A stretch of 64,000 bases of DNA from Ananas comosus. Its lineage: Eukaryota; Streptophyta; Magnoliopsida; Poales; Bromeliaceae. Positions within the stretch are counted from its first letter, which is position 1, and each line of letters starts with the position of its first letter. The notes beneath the pieces are model-generated. The model was given only the letters and a program-made list of their open reading frames with translations, was not told the origin of the DNA and did not search any database. Positions 34,213-47,136 of this stretch are shown piece by piece. The position numbers and the translations under genes are program-made. Location of the stretch: the NCBI RefSeq assembly GCF_001540865.1, contig NC_033635.1, forward strand, positions 7,747,070-7,811,069. Reading direction: 5' to 3'.

Positions 34213-36979
34213 TGTAAGGAAGTGAATTCTCAAAAATCCGAGGATTGTACTTCATTCAGGATCGACTAATTGTCGAGAGAATACCCTTTGTGGGAGTTGA
34301 AAATGTCCAAAACACAAAAAGTGCTTTGGAGTTGAGTCCGCGAGAGCAATAAGCAAAAATCTGGACTGGGAAGATTTTGCTCTCGGGGACCGGTCCCTGG
34401 AGGGGAGGACCGGTCCCCGTAGCTACAGTTGCGGGGTTGCTTGATACAACCGGTCCCTGGTAGGGAGGGACCGTTTTCCGAACGTGGTTCCTGCGAGAAA
34501 CGCCAAAATTTGGCTAAGTCCTAAGAATTGAGCTCTCGGGGACCGGTCTCTCAGGTGAGGACTGGTCTCCCAAGGACCGGTCTCCTGGGGAGAGACCGGT
34601 TCCCGAACGCCTGCGCCCGAGAGAGGCCCTCGGGGACCGGTCCCAAGTCGGGGAGACCGGTCCCTCCGCGCGAATTCTGCCCAGTAAAAGCAGTGTATAC
34701 GATTAAAAGTTGAGGGGTTTTTATGCAAAATGGCATTAGGTAGGGGGGGATTAGAGGGGCTGAGCCCTCTTCCTCTCTCACCCTCACTCACACTCTCTCC
34801 CTCTCTTTCTCTCTTGCTCTCTCTCTCTCTAGAAAGGAAAGGAGAAGAAGAAGAACAAGGAAAGGAAGGAAAAGAATGAGAAAAACAAGGAGGAGAAAAA
34901 GCAGGAGATCAAGAGGAAGGCCTTGGACACCTTCATCTCCCTCTACTCTTCTCTTTGGTGTAGCACAAGAGGTGAGCTACTAAACCCTAGCTTCTAGAAT
35001 TTGGGGTTTTGGGTTTTTATGCTTTGGAATGGGCCAAATGGACCTTAAGCATGCTTCTAAATAGATCAATCCCAAGAATCTAGGGATTTATTGGATGGTT
35101 TGCTATAGGTGCAAACCTATGACTCCAAAATAGGCTTTTTAGGAAAATATGAGATTGATCTCATTTGAAGCCTTGGAAACCCTATTCTTAGGTCACAAAA
35201 CGTGGGGGCGAAGTCGGTTTTGGCATTCGGCGAGCCGGCGTAAAGTTCTTGGCAAAATAGGGCCGGGATAGCTTGGATTTGGGCGAGGAAGGCTAAAGCC
35301 TTTTCTTAAAGTTCGCCGAGAAGGATTTCCGAAGCCTCTACATCGATTAAAGGTGGGGGGTGCCATCCCGAAGCTTTCGAACTCCTTTCTATGTCTTAGA
35401 TTGCATTTAATCTCATATCTTCATGTTGCATTGTAGGATTGCATAGTAGCTCCCTTCCTTATGCTTTCTAAATGATAACCTAGTGTACTTGGAACGCTTG
35501 GTGACTTAGATAGGTGAGGATTGGGTCGGAACGTGGATCCTATGATGCGAAAGAAAAGAGATGTACCCGATAGGGGTGTTAATGACATAGAAAGTAGTGT
35601 TAATGTCAAAGAACAAACGAGTGGCATCCAAATGCTAAAGATGACGAGTGGCATTAATGTAGTGTAAATGACACTAGAGATTTGAGAACCTAGGGATAGG
35701 TGGATCCCTTAGAAAATGCCTTGTGGACAAGAACTTAGTAAACCTAAGTAACCTCGCATGGAGAGGTCGTCGGTGAGTCGATTGAGACAATGACCCTAGT
35801 GGTAGTACTCCCTCACTTGGAGAGGATTTGATTGGGTTGTGGACCCTAGTAATAGTGCTCCCTCACTTGGAGAGGATTTGATTGGGTATTGACTCTAGTT
35901 GTAGAGCATCCTCACTTAGAGAGGACTTGATTGAGTTGTTGACCCTAGATGTAGGGCATCCTCACTTGGAGATGATAGATCTAGCTCACAGTCTGCATTC
36001 GGGATGGTATAGCCATCCAATCCCCACATGGAGGGGATTGTCGTCGAGTACTCCGGAGTGTCGTGCGACTAGGACCACTTGGAGGTCCGGACCACTTGGA
36101 GGTCCGGACCACATGGAGGTCCGCAGACGGTCCCGGGCTTGGGTGCACTTGGAGCTCCCTCCCCACTTTGGGATTGAAAGGTGAGTTATGGGCGAGCCCT
36201 AGGGCCTCGCTACAGATTCGGTAAATGGAAAGAGTAAAGGTTTAATAATGTTATTGAACATTGCTATTCGAACATGGATCGAATTTGTTAGCATGGTAGC
36301 AAACCTTTATCATATGATGCATGCATTCATATTCATGATTATGGGTATAATAGCATAGTTTTTCTACTACTGCATTTACAGTTTTCAGATACATATCTAT
36401 TTATCTATCTATCCGTTGTTACTTGTGCCCACTTGGACCTAGTGGGGAGATCGGCAGAGTCGGCGGCCGAGCCCACTGGGAACTATGGAAGATAGTTCTC
36501 ACCCCACTCTATTTCCAGTGGTAGGTACAGGCTACCAAGAAAGGACCGCGGCAAGGGCATCGCGCCCGATCAGTGAGACCGTGGTAGTATAGTAGCTTTC
36601 CTTTTTGCATTAGCACACCTATGTATTGAGAGAGATTCATTGTAGGTGAGGATTTGGAGAGCTATATATTTTGGAGATGAAAAATGTATACATTTAAAGA
36701 GAACGATGTAAATAAAAATGATGGAACTATTGTAATAGTTAGTAAAGTACTCTCTTTATTTCACATGCTATATCTTGTGGATTGCTTGCTCTTTGTGTTG
36801 TTGGCACTGTTTGTGCCCTTATGAATGTGTATGTTTAGAATTTAATTTCCTGGATAAATTCTTGTACACATTCCTATTGATGAGCCTTGGGCGGACAAAG
36901 GAGGTACTGTCCGTTCGGCGGCCCGCCGCCGCGGCCGAACCGTGCCAAATTCGTAGTGGTTTCGGGGCGGGGCGTGACA
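34213..36979 (+). mobile_element. Solo LTR S6 (family F) nested in S5
   Basis: A 2,767-bp LTR starting TGTAAGGAAGTGAATTC and ending GGGGCGTGACA, with perfect TSD CCGGT at 34208-34212 and 36980-36984. It landed inside an ACCGGT palindrome of the host LTR. It has its own ACCGGT array (34388-34660), a CT-rich then GA-rich stretch (34790-34920), and minisatellites at 35793-36123. No coding region. Confidence 0.94.
35793..36123 (+). repeat. Two minisatellites in S6 (50 bp and 17 bp units)
   Basis: Four copies of a 50-bp unit (CCCTAGTGGTAGTACTCCCT-like) start at 35794, 35844, 35893 and 35943. Three copies of the 17-bp unit GACCACTTGGAGGTCCG lie at 36073-36123. The two share the CACTTGGAG core and sit about 100 bp apart. 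Confidence 0.85.
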
Positions 36980-39235
36980 CCGGTCTCCCTGGGAGAAACC
37001 GATTGCCTCGAGCGAAAGCCCCCGCTGAGCTGCGGGAGAGCTCTCTGGGACCGGTCCCAAGTCGGGGAGACCGGTCCCCGAGCACGAAAACTGCCCAGTT
37101 CAAGCAGTTTAATAAAGTGAAAGCTGAGGGGTTTATTTGCAAAAATGCAATATATGGGTTATGTTATGAGGGGTTTTGGGATATTTCTCTCATTCTCTCC
37201 CTCACACTCCCTCTCTTCTCTCTTTCTCTCTCTAGAAGACAAGAAAGAGAAGAAGAAGACAAAGAAAAGAAAGGGAAAGAAGAAGAAGAAAGTGGAGAAG
37301 AAGAAGGAGTGAAGAACCCCCTCTCCCTCATCTCTAGCTTGTAGGAGGGAATGCTTTGAGGTAAGCTTTAAACCCTATTATGGTGAAACCCTAAAATGGG
37401 ATTTGATTGAGCTAAGAGTGGTTTTTATAGAGCCTTTAGAGTATTTGGGGCTATCTATTACTTCTTTTAGAGATCAAAACCATGGTTGGGTATAAGTGAT
37501 GAAGCTTAGAGGTAAGCTTCACCCCTCTCATGGTAGAATCCAAACTAGGGTTTGGATTGAGCTAAGGATGGTTTTTATGGAGTCTCTAGAATAGATTGAA
37601 GCTTCTTTCCCAATGAGATCAAATCCTAGGTTTTGGTATATATGAAGCTAGGGCACCCAAATTGGGGCTTTTGCTTGTAAGGGATTCAAAGTGAAATTAA
37701 CCCTTTAGAAACCTAATTGGGGGTATTTCCGACGCTTTGGTGCGCTCGGATTAACGTTACTAAAAGCTAATGTAAAGATATGAGCAAAATGGCCTAATAG
37801 GGATTCGTTTTGCCGCAGGTGACGAACTAAGAAGCTAAAAATCCCAGGAAAATCACCGTAACACCTAAGAAAGCCTACAAGGTGGATGGTGCTATCTAAA
37901 CTTATTGGAATTCCTTCTATGCCTAATGTGTCATTCAATTAAGCATATATTTATATTGTTCCATGCATTATAGGGTAGATGTGATGATATACATGTGAAT
38001 GTTGCATGATGTGAGTACACGTGCTATTTGAAATGTTTGAGAGCCTACTTAACCCTATATGTATGCATGAGATATAATATGAGCACCCAATGAGATGAAA
38101 GAACGAGTGACACAATAAAACATAGATCGAGTGGCATTCGATAATGTAAAGTAAAGTGACACTAGAGTTGGTGTGTGTAGCATCAAAGAGAAATGTGACG
38201 CAAAGAATAATGATAATGATTAGAGACAGATAAAGAAAATGAAAGTGGCATAAAGAATGAGTAAAGCTAAAGAACAAAGAATGCTAGAGTTAGCAAAATA
38301 AAGTGATGTAAAGAACACTAGAGTTAGTGAATTGACATGGTCAAAGATAAAGAATGCAAAGAACATGAGATTGACACGATGACATTCAAAATTAGAGCTA
38401 AGGGTCATTTGTGCATAATTCCTTAGAGTTAAGGAACAGATTGAACTATATATCCTTAGAGTTAAGGATTGATCATACTTGCTATGAGTTCCGTGCTCGA
38501 GGGCGGTCGCTCCCCCTCGAGTGATGCGCTCTGGAGTTTTGCATCACGGGTTGGAGTAAATCCGAGGACGGTCTTAGCGGGAGGTAGCTGAGAGCCCGCG
38601 ATGATGGACTTAATGTGGGCAAGTTAATGTGGCAAAACCCCTGGGTTAGCCGTGAGATTAAAGAACAAAGAACAAAGATTAAAGAATAAAGAGTAAAGAA
38701 CAGAGAACTTGCATACTTGCATGAATTACGTTGAGCATACTTCTTGCTTCATTGTTCAGGCATATTAGCATTATGATTATTGTTTGGTTACTCTTCTGCT
38801 TTTCTATTATGCCTGAGTTAGTCCTAGTGGGAAAGTCGGTGAGATTGGGGCCAAACCCACTGGGAACTTTGTTGTAGTTCTCACCCCACTATTCCATATA
38901 GCCGGGACCAAGCGAGCCGGCGAGCGACCGTGGTAAAGGTATCGCACCTTAGTCAGAGGCCACCCGAGTCGGGCTTTACCTTTTGTTAGTAGTGTATCTT
39001 TTATCGTCTTTTGTATTTGATAATTTAAGATGTTGATGAATAAAGCAAAGAAAGAAAAGAATGTAATGTTTATTCTGAGCCAATGTGATGTAAAAGAAAT
39101 GATGCAAGTGATGTAATGAAATGTAAAGACTTTATAATTGTACAAGTTGGATGAAATGGATACATGTATGGGATCAAAAGAGAATCATAGTACTTGTGTA
39201 GATATTTAGTTTCCTTTCTTTCACTCATGGCTAGT

Positions 39236-39253
39236 GCTTACCCTCGTGTAAGC
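39236..39253 (+). other. Conserved LTR stem-loop (S5 copy, covarying stem)
   Basis: GCTTAC-CCTCGT-GTAAGC. Compared with GCTTGC/GCAAGC in other LTRs, one base pair is changed on both sides (G-C to A-T), so pairing is preserved while the loop is identical. The E4 5' LTR has the same form at 53023-53040. Confidence 0.6.
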
Positions 39254-39404
39254 CGTTTGTGTATGTTTCCGCTAGTGCACTTCTTGTTTGAAAATGTACA
39301 AGTGATGAGTCTTGGGCGGATAGGGAAAATTCTGTTCGTTCGGCGTCTGTTTAACGTGCTCGGGCCGGCCCAAATTGGTATCGGTCCCGAGGCATGACAG
39401 AATG

Positions 39405-40987
39405 TCCCCTGATTTTACGCCAGGCGAACGTCGTATGACTCGCCATTATAGAAGAAAGCGGCGGAATCCTTTGAAGATCGGGGGGGCCGAAGCTGGTGAA
39501 GAGGCATCAAATACTGTGTCAGGGACCATTGCGGAGGTCCTTATGGTAATATATGATGTAGTTGATTAATTTTAATGTGAATAAACTTATATCATATAAA
39601 ATATGACTTTTGCACATGATTTGGTTCATAATAGGAAATGAAAGCTGAACTTGGACAATTAGAAAGTGCATTACCAGCTGTTGAGATTAATGATGTCCCT
39701 GCGCTGGTTGAGTCGCCTGGTTAATTATTGAGCGTCGTCGCAACTACCCCGGAAGAGATAATATTCCCAAAGATGAGCGGGATGCAATAAATTTTCTAAT
39801 ATCCCGACCTATTACAAAGTTTGTCAATCTTTATGTACATGTAGTGATTAGTTAGCATTAAATATAATTGGCAAAATATTCGAGCTTAACTATTTAGCAA
39901 TTCTTTTCTAACATATTGTTATATATTTTATTTTTTGAATAGGGGACCCATATGGCAAGATGATACGAAAGGGTCAGATTCGCCTCCTGTTAGCGGTCAA
40001 GTCCTCCTTAATTACTTATTTGGAGGCCCGACGCGCGACGAGGTTAGTGCTGCCACAGATTATGTATTGTATTAGCGCGTGTAGCTTGTTTTATATATAT
40101 ATATAATTCTAATTCTCTTTGTTTTGCTGACTTTCTTATTTAGGTGATTAATGTGTATTTTCATATAATTGATAAGCTGGATTGCATGGGTGTACATAAA
40201 TTAGTCAACCTGGTATTTTCTCCCGAAGTGAAGTTGCGGTGAGTTTGATGCTTTCACTATTAGATTAGTTGTTCTCTATTTCTCGTTCTCTATTTCCCTA
40301 TCAAGCAAACTAAAATAAATATAAAAGTGAGTTAAAATGGAAGATAAAAATCTGTTGAATTCCGAATCCCAATTTGTTGAACATTATTTATTAGGTCCTG
40401 TTTCATAATCTGTGAAAATATTAACCGTCCAAAAAATTGCATTTGAGTTTCCCGCAACTGTTCGTAAGGCATCTTGCTAACTTGATTCCTTTTTCTATGC
40501 AGATGCACGTACTAAATAGGATGCAAGGAATTGGAAAGGATGAGGCACAGCTGATTTTGTCAGGGATGTGGCTTTTGGATCCGCATTTATACGTCACTTT
40601 CTGGAAAAAATAAATGCACATACCTGCAGCAAGAATAGATTTGTACTTATTCCTTAACATAGTAATTGGCATTGGCATTTACTATCAATTGATTTGAAGG
40701 AAGGGTGTTTTGAGAGCTGGAACTCATTGTGGAGCCACAGCGGGGCACACGACGCAGCACAGCTGCTGGTATTAATTTATTCTTGACAGTAGACACACTG
40801 TTTTAGTTATTTATTCACTTGGCAGTAACATCTACTATCCACTCATTTTAATTTATTTACCTTTTTTTCTCTTCGACAGGCGAAGTGGTTTTCGTCCTAT
40901 TTTGAGCACATCCTCCAAATCCCTGTAGGCGTTCCTGACGTCGTATTTCGTAAAGAATGTCAACAACAGGGTTCCACAGAAGTCGAA
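39405..40987 (+). pseudogene. PMD-Ulp1 gene copy 1, middle and protease exons up to the catalytic Cys
   Basis: Resumes as MSPDFTPGERRMTRHYRRK after S5. Introns: 39546-39634, one starting near 39840 and ending at 39942, 40043-40143, 40239-40502 and 40769-40879. The exon at 40503-40768 encodes the Ulp1 (C48, SUMO-protease-like) region with HWHLLSID (catalytic His) and ESWNSLW (Asn or Asp position). The exon from 40880 has AKWFSSYFEHILQIP and CQQQGSTEV, ending in LTR S7. Damage: one-base loss near 39720, four-base loss near 40544, and a stop in IP*HSN near 40653. Such proteases cleave ubiquitin-like modifiers; this copy cannot be translated intact. Confidence 0.75.
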
Positions 40988-41189
40988 TGTAACATATTGA
41001 AATTCGAGAATGATTATCGAACTTTAGCCAAATTGACTAAATTATGCGAAAGAGATGGATGGACATGTTGTATTTAGCATTTCAATAATGTTGGAAGGGT
41101 TAAAAATGAGTTTAAGGGAGATTAGAAAGGTTTTAGCATCGACCGGCGCTAAGTAGAATCGAATCGGAGCTAAAACTGCAATCTGGTGC

Positions 41190-41475
41190 ATGTGTACCGG
41201 TACAACCATCGAGTTGTAACCGGTACAGACCAGCAGCCCGAGAGAAAGCTGCTCTCGGGTTTGAGTTTTAGCAGAAATGTACCGGCACACCCCTGGTGTG
41301 TACCGGTACACTTTGGTAAAATCCGAGGAGACTACTCTCGGGTTGCCTCTGCGGAGAAAATGTACCGATACAAAATCCCGTGTACCGGTACACTTTGGTC
41401 CCGCAGCAACTTGAAGTTTGTTGCAAATAAGATTTTTTGGGGCGCTTTGTTGCTATTGTTGTAACCTATAAAATA
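41190..41475 (+). promoter_or_regulatory. U3 promoter of S7: ACCGGT palindromes and TATA box
   Basis: TGTACCGGTACA-type sites between 41194 and 41395, alternating with CCCGAGAG...CTCTCGGG inverted repeats (41238-41260), followed by TATAAAATA at 41467-41475. This mirrors S2 on the other strand. Confidence 0.6.
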
Positions 41476-42691
41476 CCACAACACACCCACTGGTTCACAG
41501 TAGCTGTGAACACCATCTCCAACCTATTTCCTCCCTCTCTCTCTCTAGGAATCTCTCTCCAAAGGCTAAGAAGAAGAAGAAGGAGAAGGGATTTTGGTGG
41601 AGTTTTGGAGGATTGAAGGTTTAGAGGCTCTCCAACAAGGTGGACTTGGGTGAGCTTGTGGCTAAGGTGAGTTTTGTGCAAGAATGGCTCTAGGGTTAGG
41701 ATTCTTACCTTAAGTTTTAGAGTTTTGATCCTCTAATAACCCTAGAAACGTCGAACGAACCTTGAAATCCATGAAAACCATGATTTTTTCAAGGTCCTCT
41801 AATGGTGAACATTTAGGGTATGAAGTAGATGCCCTAGGGATGTTTGGAATGGCTTAGTAATGGTATTAGAATACTTCCTAGGTGATTCTAAGCTAGTATT
41901 TGCTTAGAGATGAGATCAATCTAGGAGAAATCCCATTATAGCATTGTTAGGGCATGGATTTTGGGGCTTTTACCTCCGGTTGTTTTTGAGATAAATTGAC
42001 ATCTTGGAAACCTAATTAGGGGTGTTGTCACGCCTCGTGCCCCGCCTATTTAGTCGAGTTCGGGCACGCCAACAGACCGTCGAACGGACAGGGTTTTCCT
42101 GTACCGCGGACAGAGTCTTCCCTGTACGTCCAAGGTTCGATACAATTCACGATGTTCCAACTAGGAACCGAATTCAAGCAAAGATTACATAAGGAAGTAT
42201 CAAAAACATAAAACAACTAAGTTATTACAACATTCATCTTAGGTGTATTTTACATCACAATTTTCTTTTACAATCAACTTCCAAAATACAATCTAGTTAA
42301 CACAATTATTTCAAGTTTGATACATTTGTATTCTTTGTCTTCAAACCCCTAAGCTAGACCACCTCAGGGTACCGCTATCTCAATCTCGGGGTTAGGGCCG
42401 CTATCTACGAAGCTACGCCCTTGCCACGCGCCGCCGCACCGCTCACGTGCGAACCTATAACACCCCAAAACAACGTGGGGTGAGAACCAACTCCATAGTT
42501 CCCAGTGTGTACGGCCACCCAAGGGAAAAGCTCGACCAATAAGTCTAAGAAGGCACTGCAACAGTTAGTCCAGCAGATATATATATATATACGATTAAGG
42601 AAAAACATGCTATGCCTCACAATATGCAATATGCAAATCCTGTATCTCATGCAAGTAGATTAAATGATTCTACTTCATATCATTAACCATT

Positions 42692-42867
42692 CTTTACTTG
42701 TAGCCGTTTTTACTTTATTAGCTATTCTTTACTCTTAGCTATTCTTTATTCTTAGCTATTCTTTATTCTTTACTAAGGNCTTTACTTGTAGCCGTTTTTA
42801 CTTTATTAGCTATTCTTTACTCTTAGCTATTCTTTATTCTTAGCTATTCTTTATTCTTTACTAAGGG
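42692..42867 (+). repeat. Perfect 88-bp tandem duplication containing the only N
   Basis: Units 42692-42779 and 42780-42867 are identical except that the last base of the first is N (42779) where the second has G. Each holds smaller TTAGCTATTCTTTA repeats. An ambiguous base exactly at a duplication joint is typical of an assembly or gap-filling join. Confidence 0.9.
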
Positions 42868-43445
42868 TACTCACCCCTTAGTCATATTATACTCATTTGT
42901 CTTTCTTTCCTAAGGTTACTCTTACCTTAGTTACACTATGCCACTCGACTCAATCTTGAGTAAATTAACTGCGGATAATCCGCACTCTGTCGGCTCGAGG
43001 TGAAGGAACTCTCGCATGCACCTCAGCCTACCACAACCAGCCGCACTCTATGACTGAGCCACTCGGCGGCGAAATCGTCGCACATACGCCACGACAATGG
43101 CTCAAGTCAAGCGGTGGTACAATCCACAAACCGGCATAACCATCCGGCAGCAAAATCGTCGCACACACCACGTCAATGGTTAGCCCCGGACGGCGAAATC
43201 GTCGCACACGCCCAACACCACTTTGGGTGTTCCAAAAGCTCTGGGATTCCGGAATCGATTTCACATAACTCAAGAATTGGTCTTAACCCTATAGTATCGA
43301 CCTATCTAGGCCCAATGTCCCTTCCAACCTAGGTCCACTTGACTCTAGGTTTAACACTTTTATCACATAACCTAGGTTACTTTAACTCTTGGTTCGCTAT
43401 CTTTATCTCACAACCTAAGTTGACTTAACTCTAGGTTTCTTCTCA

Positions 43446-43645
43446 ACCTATGTTTTCTAACATTAGGTTTGATGCCACTCTTGTACGACCTATGTTTATT
43501 AACACTAGGTTCGATGCCACACCTGTTCAACCTATGTTTATTAACACTAGGTTCGATGCCACACTTGTTTAACCTATGTTTATTAACACTAGGTTCAATA
43601 TTACTCTTACTCAACCTATGTCCTTGATACTAGGTTCAATACCAC

Positions 43646-43650
<5 letters not shown>
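43446..43650 (-). repeat. 42-bp minisatellite in family D LTR
   Basis: About five copies with a 42-bp period (ACCTATGTTTATTAACACTA on the plus strand at 43488, 43530 and 43572, with decayed copies before and after). The related LTR at 20559-23880 has the same array, more decayed, at about 22340-22580. Confidence 0.85.

Positions 43651-43724
<74 letters not shown>
43650..43724. repeat. (TA)n microsatellite
   Basis: About 75 bp of uninterrupted AT dinucleotide inside S8, at the end of the 42-bp array. The related LTR has only a short TA stretch near 22324. Confidence 0.95.
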
Positions 43725-43728
<4 letters not shown>

Positions 43729-46700
43729 ACATGCACATGTCATTTAACATAGTTCTATATATATCAACTTACCTTCACTTAGCATTCTCGTCATGTCATC
43801 ATTTATTTTCTTAGCATTAACCACATGCTTATCATGTATTTACTTGGCATTCTTATAACATGCAACATGCATTCAACTAGCATTAATCAATGCATTTATT
43901 TAGCATTTCTATACCATGTCATTCATGCATTCTCTTTTGTATTTTTACTTTATGTCATTAGCATGCATTCTCTTTAGCATTTACTACATGCATCCACTTA
44001 GCATTTACATGCATCAATATGAAACCACATTACCCTTAGACATTACGGCGACCTAGTCGCTTCGGTAAATACAACCCACCTCGATTCGCACTCCGATTGG
44101 TTGTCGTCACTTGAAATCGGCCTCCCACGGCACCCGTGACCCAGTTCGGCCCGAACTCTCGCGCGACCACCCGAACGGCCTGCAATCCACGATCCGGAAA
44201 TTAAAGGTCTACGGTTAGTTGCCACGAGCCCACGATTCCGTTTTCATGATTTTAGGACGTCGCCTCGGCCCTCCAGGCGGAAACGAAGCCGAAACGTCCG
44301 TTTCTTTAATATCTTCGCACCGGCTCGACGAATCGCCGAACCGACTTCGCCAACGCGTTCGTATACCTAGCAATTAGGTTTATATAGGTTCAATTTAGAT
44401 CAAACCCATCTACTAGCAAAAATGCCATTTTTGAGTCCTAGGTTACAAGTATGCAAGAAATCACCATTTAGTTTCATGATTCAAGCATTAATCCTCTATT
44501 TAACATCTAGAAGTTCCACTAAATCCATTCTTAGAGCATATAATTGAAGCCCTAAAATTTTACCATTAAAGGCATCAAAGCTTACCTCTCAAGCTAGCTC
44601 CAATGAAAAGGAAGAAGATGATGAAGACGAAAATCCACCTTCAAGCTTCAATCTCCACCAAATCCATCTCTTGATTCCACCTTCAAGAGAGAGAGAGAGA
44701 TCCTTCTTGGTTGCAAGTGTGAGGGAAAGGGAGAGAATGTGTGCGTGGGTGTGTGCGGGTGCGGTTCAGCCAGCCACAAAGTAGGGGCTGTGATAATTGC
44801 ACAAAACCCCCTCTTACACCAATTACAACTTGCAGTTTAGCAGATACAAACTTACGTTTTTCGCCGGAGCCCTTCTGAATGTCTGTTTGTGTTCAAATTT
44901 GACAGTCAGGCTCGGTTTTACTTAATAAGTCCAAAGAAATTTTAATCTTTCAGTTTCGACCATAGTTGGTCACCGAAAGCTCTAACAAACTGTAATCTCT
45001 AGCAGATAGCAGTCGAATTTTATTTTCCACATTCCGAGTGTCGGATTGACATGAAACTTTAAATCTAGCCTCATAAAAATAATTCCGACATATTCTCCAG
45101 TTTTCATAATTTTCTGACACTGTACATTTTCTGCTAAAATATCAGTCCCGTTTCTCACAGAAAATTCTAAATCTTCTATTTTCGTTCTGATTTCAGCACG
45201 AGTCATTTTCGACTTATATTTTACTTCTCTAAATCCAATAAAAATAGTATCTCACACTATTTTTATTTATTTTTTACTTTTATATCAAAATCTAATATGT
45301 TACAAGCCCAAAGTGTACGGGTACACTTCCTCGTGTCACCGGTAACACGACTGTGCAGAGACAAAACCCGAGAGATGCTTCTCGGTTTCCTAGCATTTGT
45401 ACCGGTACACTTTCAATGCTGTACCAGTTACAACTCGATGATTGTACCGGTACACTTTGTCCAGACTTGGTTTTTGACTCCGTTTCGATTCTATTTTGCA
45501 TCGAACAACGCTAAAACCTTTCCAACTTCTTCTAAACCCACTTTTAACCCTTCCAACCTTGTTGAAATTTTAAATAGAACTCGTACAACCATTTCATTCG
45601 CACGCTTTAGTCAATTTGACTAAAGTCCAATATTTTCTACCGAAGTTTCGGTATGTTACAGGTGTTCCCGACGTGTGGGACAACTCCGTTTGACGTTACG
45701 AAAAGACTAAGTAAGAGTTCTATGTATTAAGCATAATTTGGCTTTATTTTTGGGTTTAGGTCGCGGGATAGGCGTCCTAAAATTGCGAGAGTTGAACTAC
45801 AACCCTACTACAATATTCAAGGTGGGGGGTGCACACCGGAATCATCGGATTCCCCTTTATGTCTATTTCACTTTTGTTTAGCATATTTATGTATAGAATC
45901 ATTCATGCATGATAGGGTGTTTGACATGTGGTTAATGGTTAGAATTTCAATATTATGTTTCTAACGTAGATGAACATAGTGATTGAACAAGAACCATAAT
46001 AGACATGTATAGTAGAACCCTAAAGATTGTATGAATATGAGACTTGGACCAAGACAATAGTAAACAAAGGTGATATTGACAATAGAGACGAGATTGGCAT
46101 TGAGACATTGGTTGTTAAATAAAGTTTAACCATTAGAGGCATTTGGGCAAGAGTAGCCTAGAGAGTGGCAAATATGATAAGGTAGAGACCTATCATTGAT
46201 AAAGTGGCATTGTGACTAGTGGCTATGTATTCCCAAGTTGGGAATTGGATCAATACTCACGATAAGTCTTGGCTTGAGAGAGATAGCTCCCCCTCAAGCG
46301 GTGCGTTCCGGAATTGTCACCACGGGGAGCGCCATCCCCGAAGACGGTCCCTCGGGTCTTGTAGTGGTTAGAGCCTCCCCGAATGAAAGGGATTTTGGGT
46401 TGTGAGTTATTGGGGTTAACAAGGTTAACCGGAAAGATTGTGTAAAGAAAGCGAAAGTAAAGTATGGATAAAGCATGCATGCATCTTTAATATCGCTTGA
46501 TATATATATCTGCTGACATCTTTCTTGCAGGCATAGTATTAGCATTAGTAATGGTTACTTTTCTCTTTCTTTGAAATACTTATGCCTGAATAGACCTAGT
46601 GGGTAAGTCGACGAGATCGGTTGCCGAACCCACTGGGAACTTTGTTGTAGTTCTCACACCACTAACCTTACAGATCCGAGCGTGAGCGGGACGGCGAAGG

Positions 46701-47136
46701 ATCGAGGCAAGGGTATTGCGCCATAGCTAGTGGGCACCGGAGTTATGCATTTTAGTCATTCCCTTTTTGGTTCATATATCAACTTTCTTTTGTTGATTAG
46801 AATTGTAAAGTTATAAACAGTCATGTATTTCGAGAGAATGATTAAGATGTAAAAGAATTTATGAATGAATGGAAAAAGAATGTAATAGTTGTAATTTATT
46901 TGTATTTGGTTAAAATGTAATCAAATATTATGAATGGTTGTATGTTTTAGTATAGAGCTTTCGCTTTCGTTGCTGCTTGCCCTCGTGCAAGCCTTGTATA
47001 ATTGCAAATCTCTTTGTTTGATTGCTTAATTATACCTGTGGTTGGAGCCTTGGGCGGGCAGGGGAGGCCTTGTCCGTTCGGCGTTTGTTGATGTGGCCCG
47101 AACCCGACCAAATTTGGCGGGGAGCGGAACGTGACA

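Larger units (their letters stand above)
33902..39399 (+). mobile_element. Solo LTR S5 (family E) interrupting PMD-Ulp1 copy 1, with nested S6
   Basis: Starts TGTAATATACCGAAAAC and ends CCCGAGGCATGACA. TSD is GAAAG (33897-33901) versus GAATG (39400-39404), one mismatch. The uninterrupted second gene copy reads through this point (RKQKRMSPDFT), which proves the insertion site. Without S6 it is about 2.73 kb, close to the 2,678-bp E4 5' LTR of the same family. It carries GGGACCGGTCCC sites at about 34078-34212 and, after S6, at 37050-37080. Confidence 0.93.
42026..45660 (-). mobile_element. Hybrid LTR insertion S8 nested in S7
   Basis: Flanked by a perfect TSD GGTGT at 42021-42025 and 45661-45665. 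On the minus strand the first 356 bp (45660-45305) are a family-B-like U3 with an ACCGGT array and start TGTAACATACC. The remaining 3,279 bp (45304-42026) are a complete family D LTR (starts TGTAACATATTAG, ends GGCGTGACA). The TSD belongs to the outer ends, so either a family D LTR jumped into a family B LTR whose distal part was later lost, or a recombinant LTR inserted as a unit. No coding region. Confidence 0.85.
40988..47136 (+). mobile_element. Solo LTR S7 (family B) inside the Ulp1 catalytic exon, with nested S8
   Basis: Starts TGTAACATATTGAAATTC and ends GGAACGTGACA. The flanks TCGAA (40983-40987) and CGATT (47137-47141) are a degraded TSD. Without S8 it is about 2.5 kb and resembles S2. 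The reading frame of the Ulp1 exon continues across it (...GSTEV | DCSQIAIAG...). The stem-loop is at 46975-46992. Confidence 0.9.

Noticed and set aside
35793..36123. CRISPR-like look of regularly spaced repeats
   Set aside because: Units are head-to-tail without unique spacers, inside a solo LTR of a plant retrotransposon.
43028..43332. Overlapping frames in S8 near 43.1 kb
   Set aside because: They are antisense to or within LTR R/U5-type sequence also found in family D at 22700-23100, with no conserved frame between copies.
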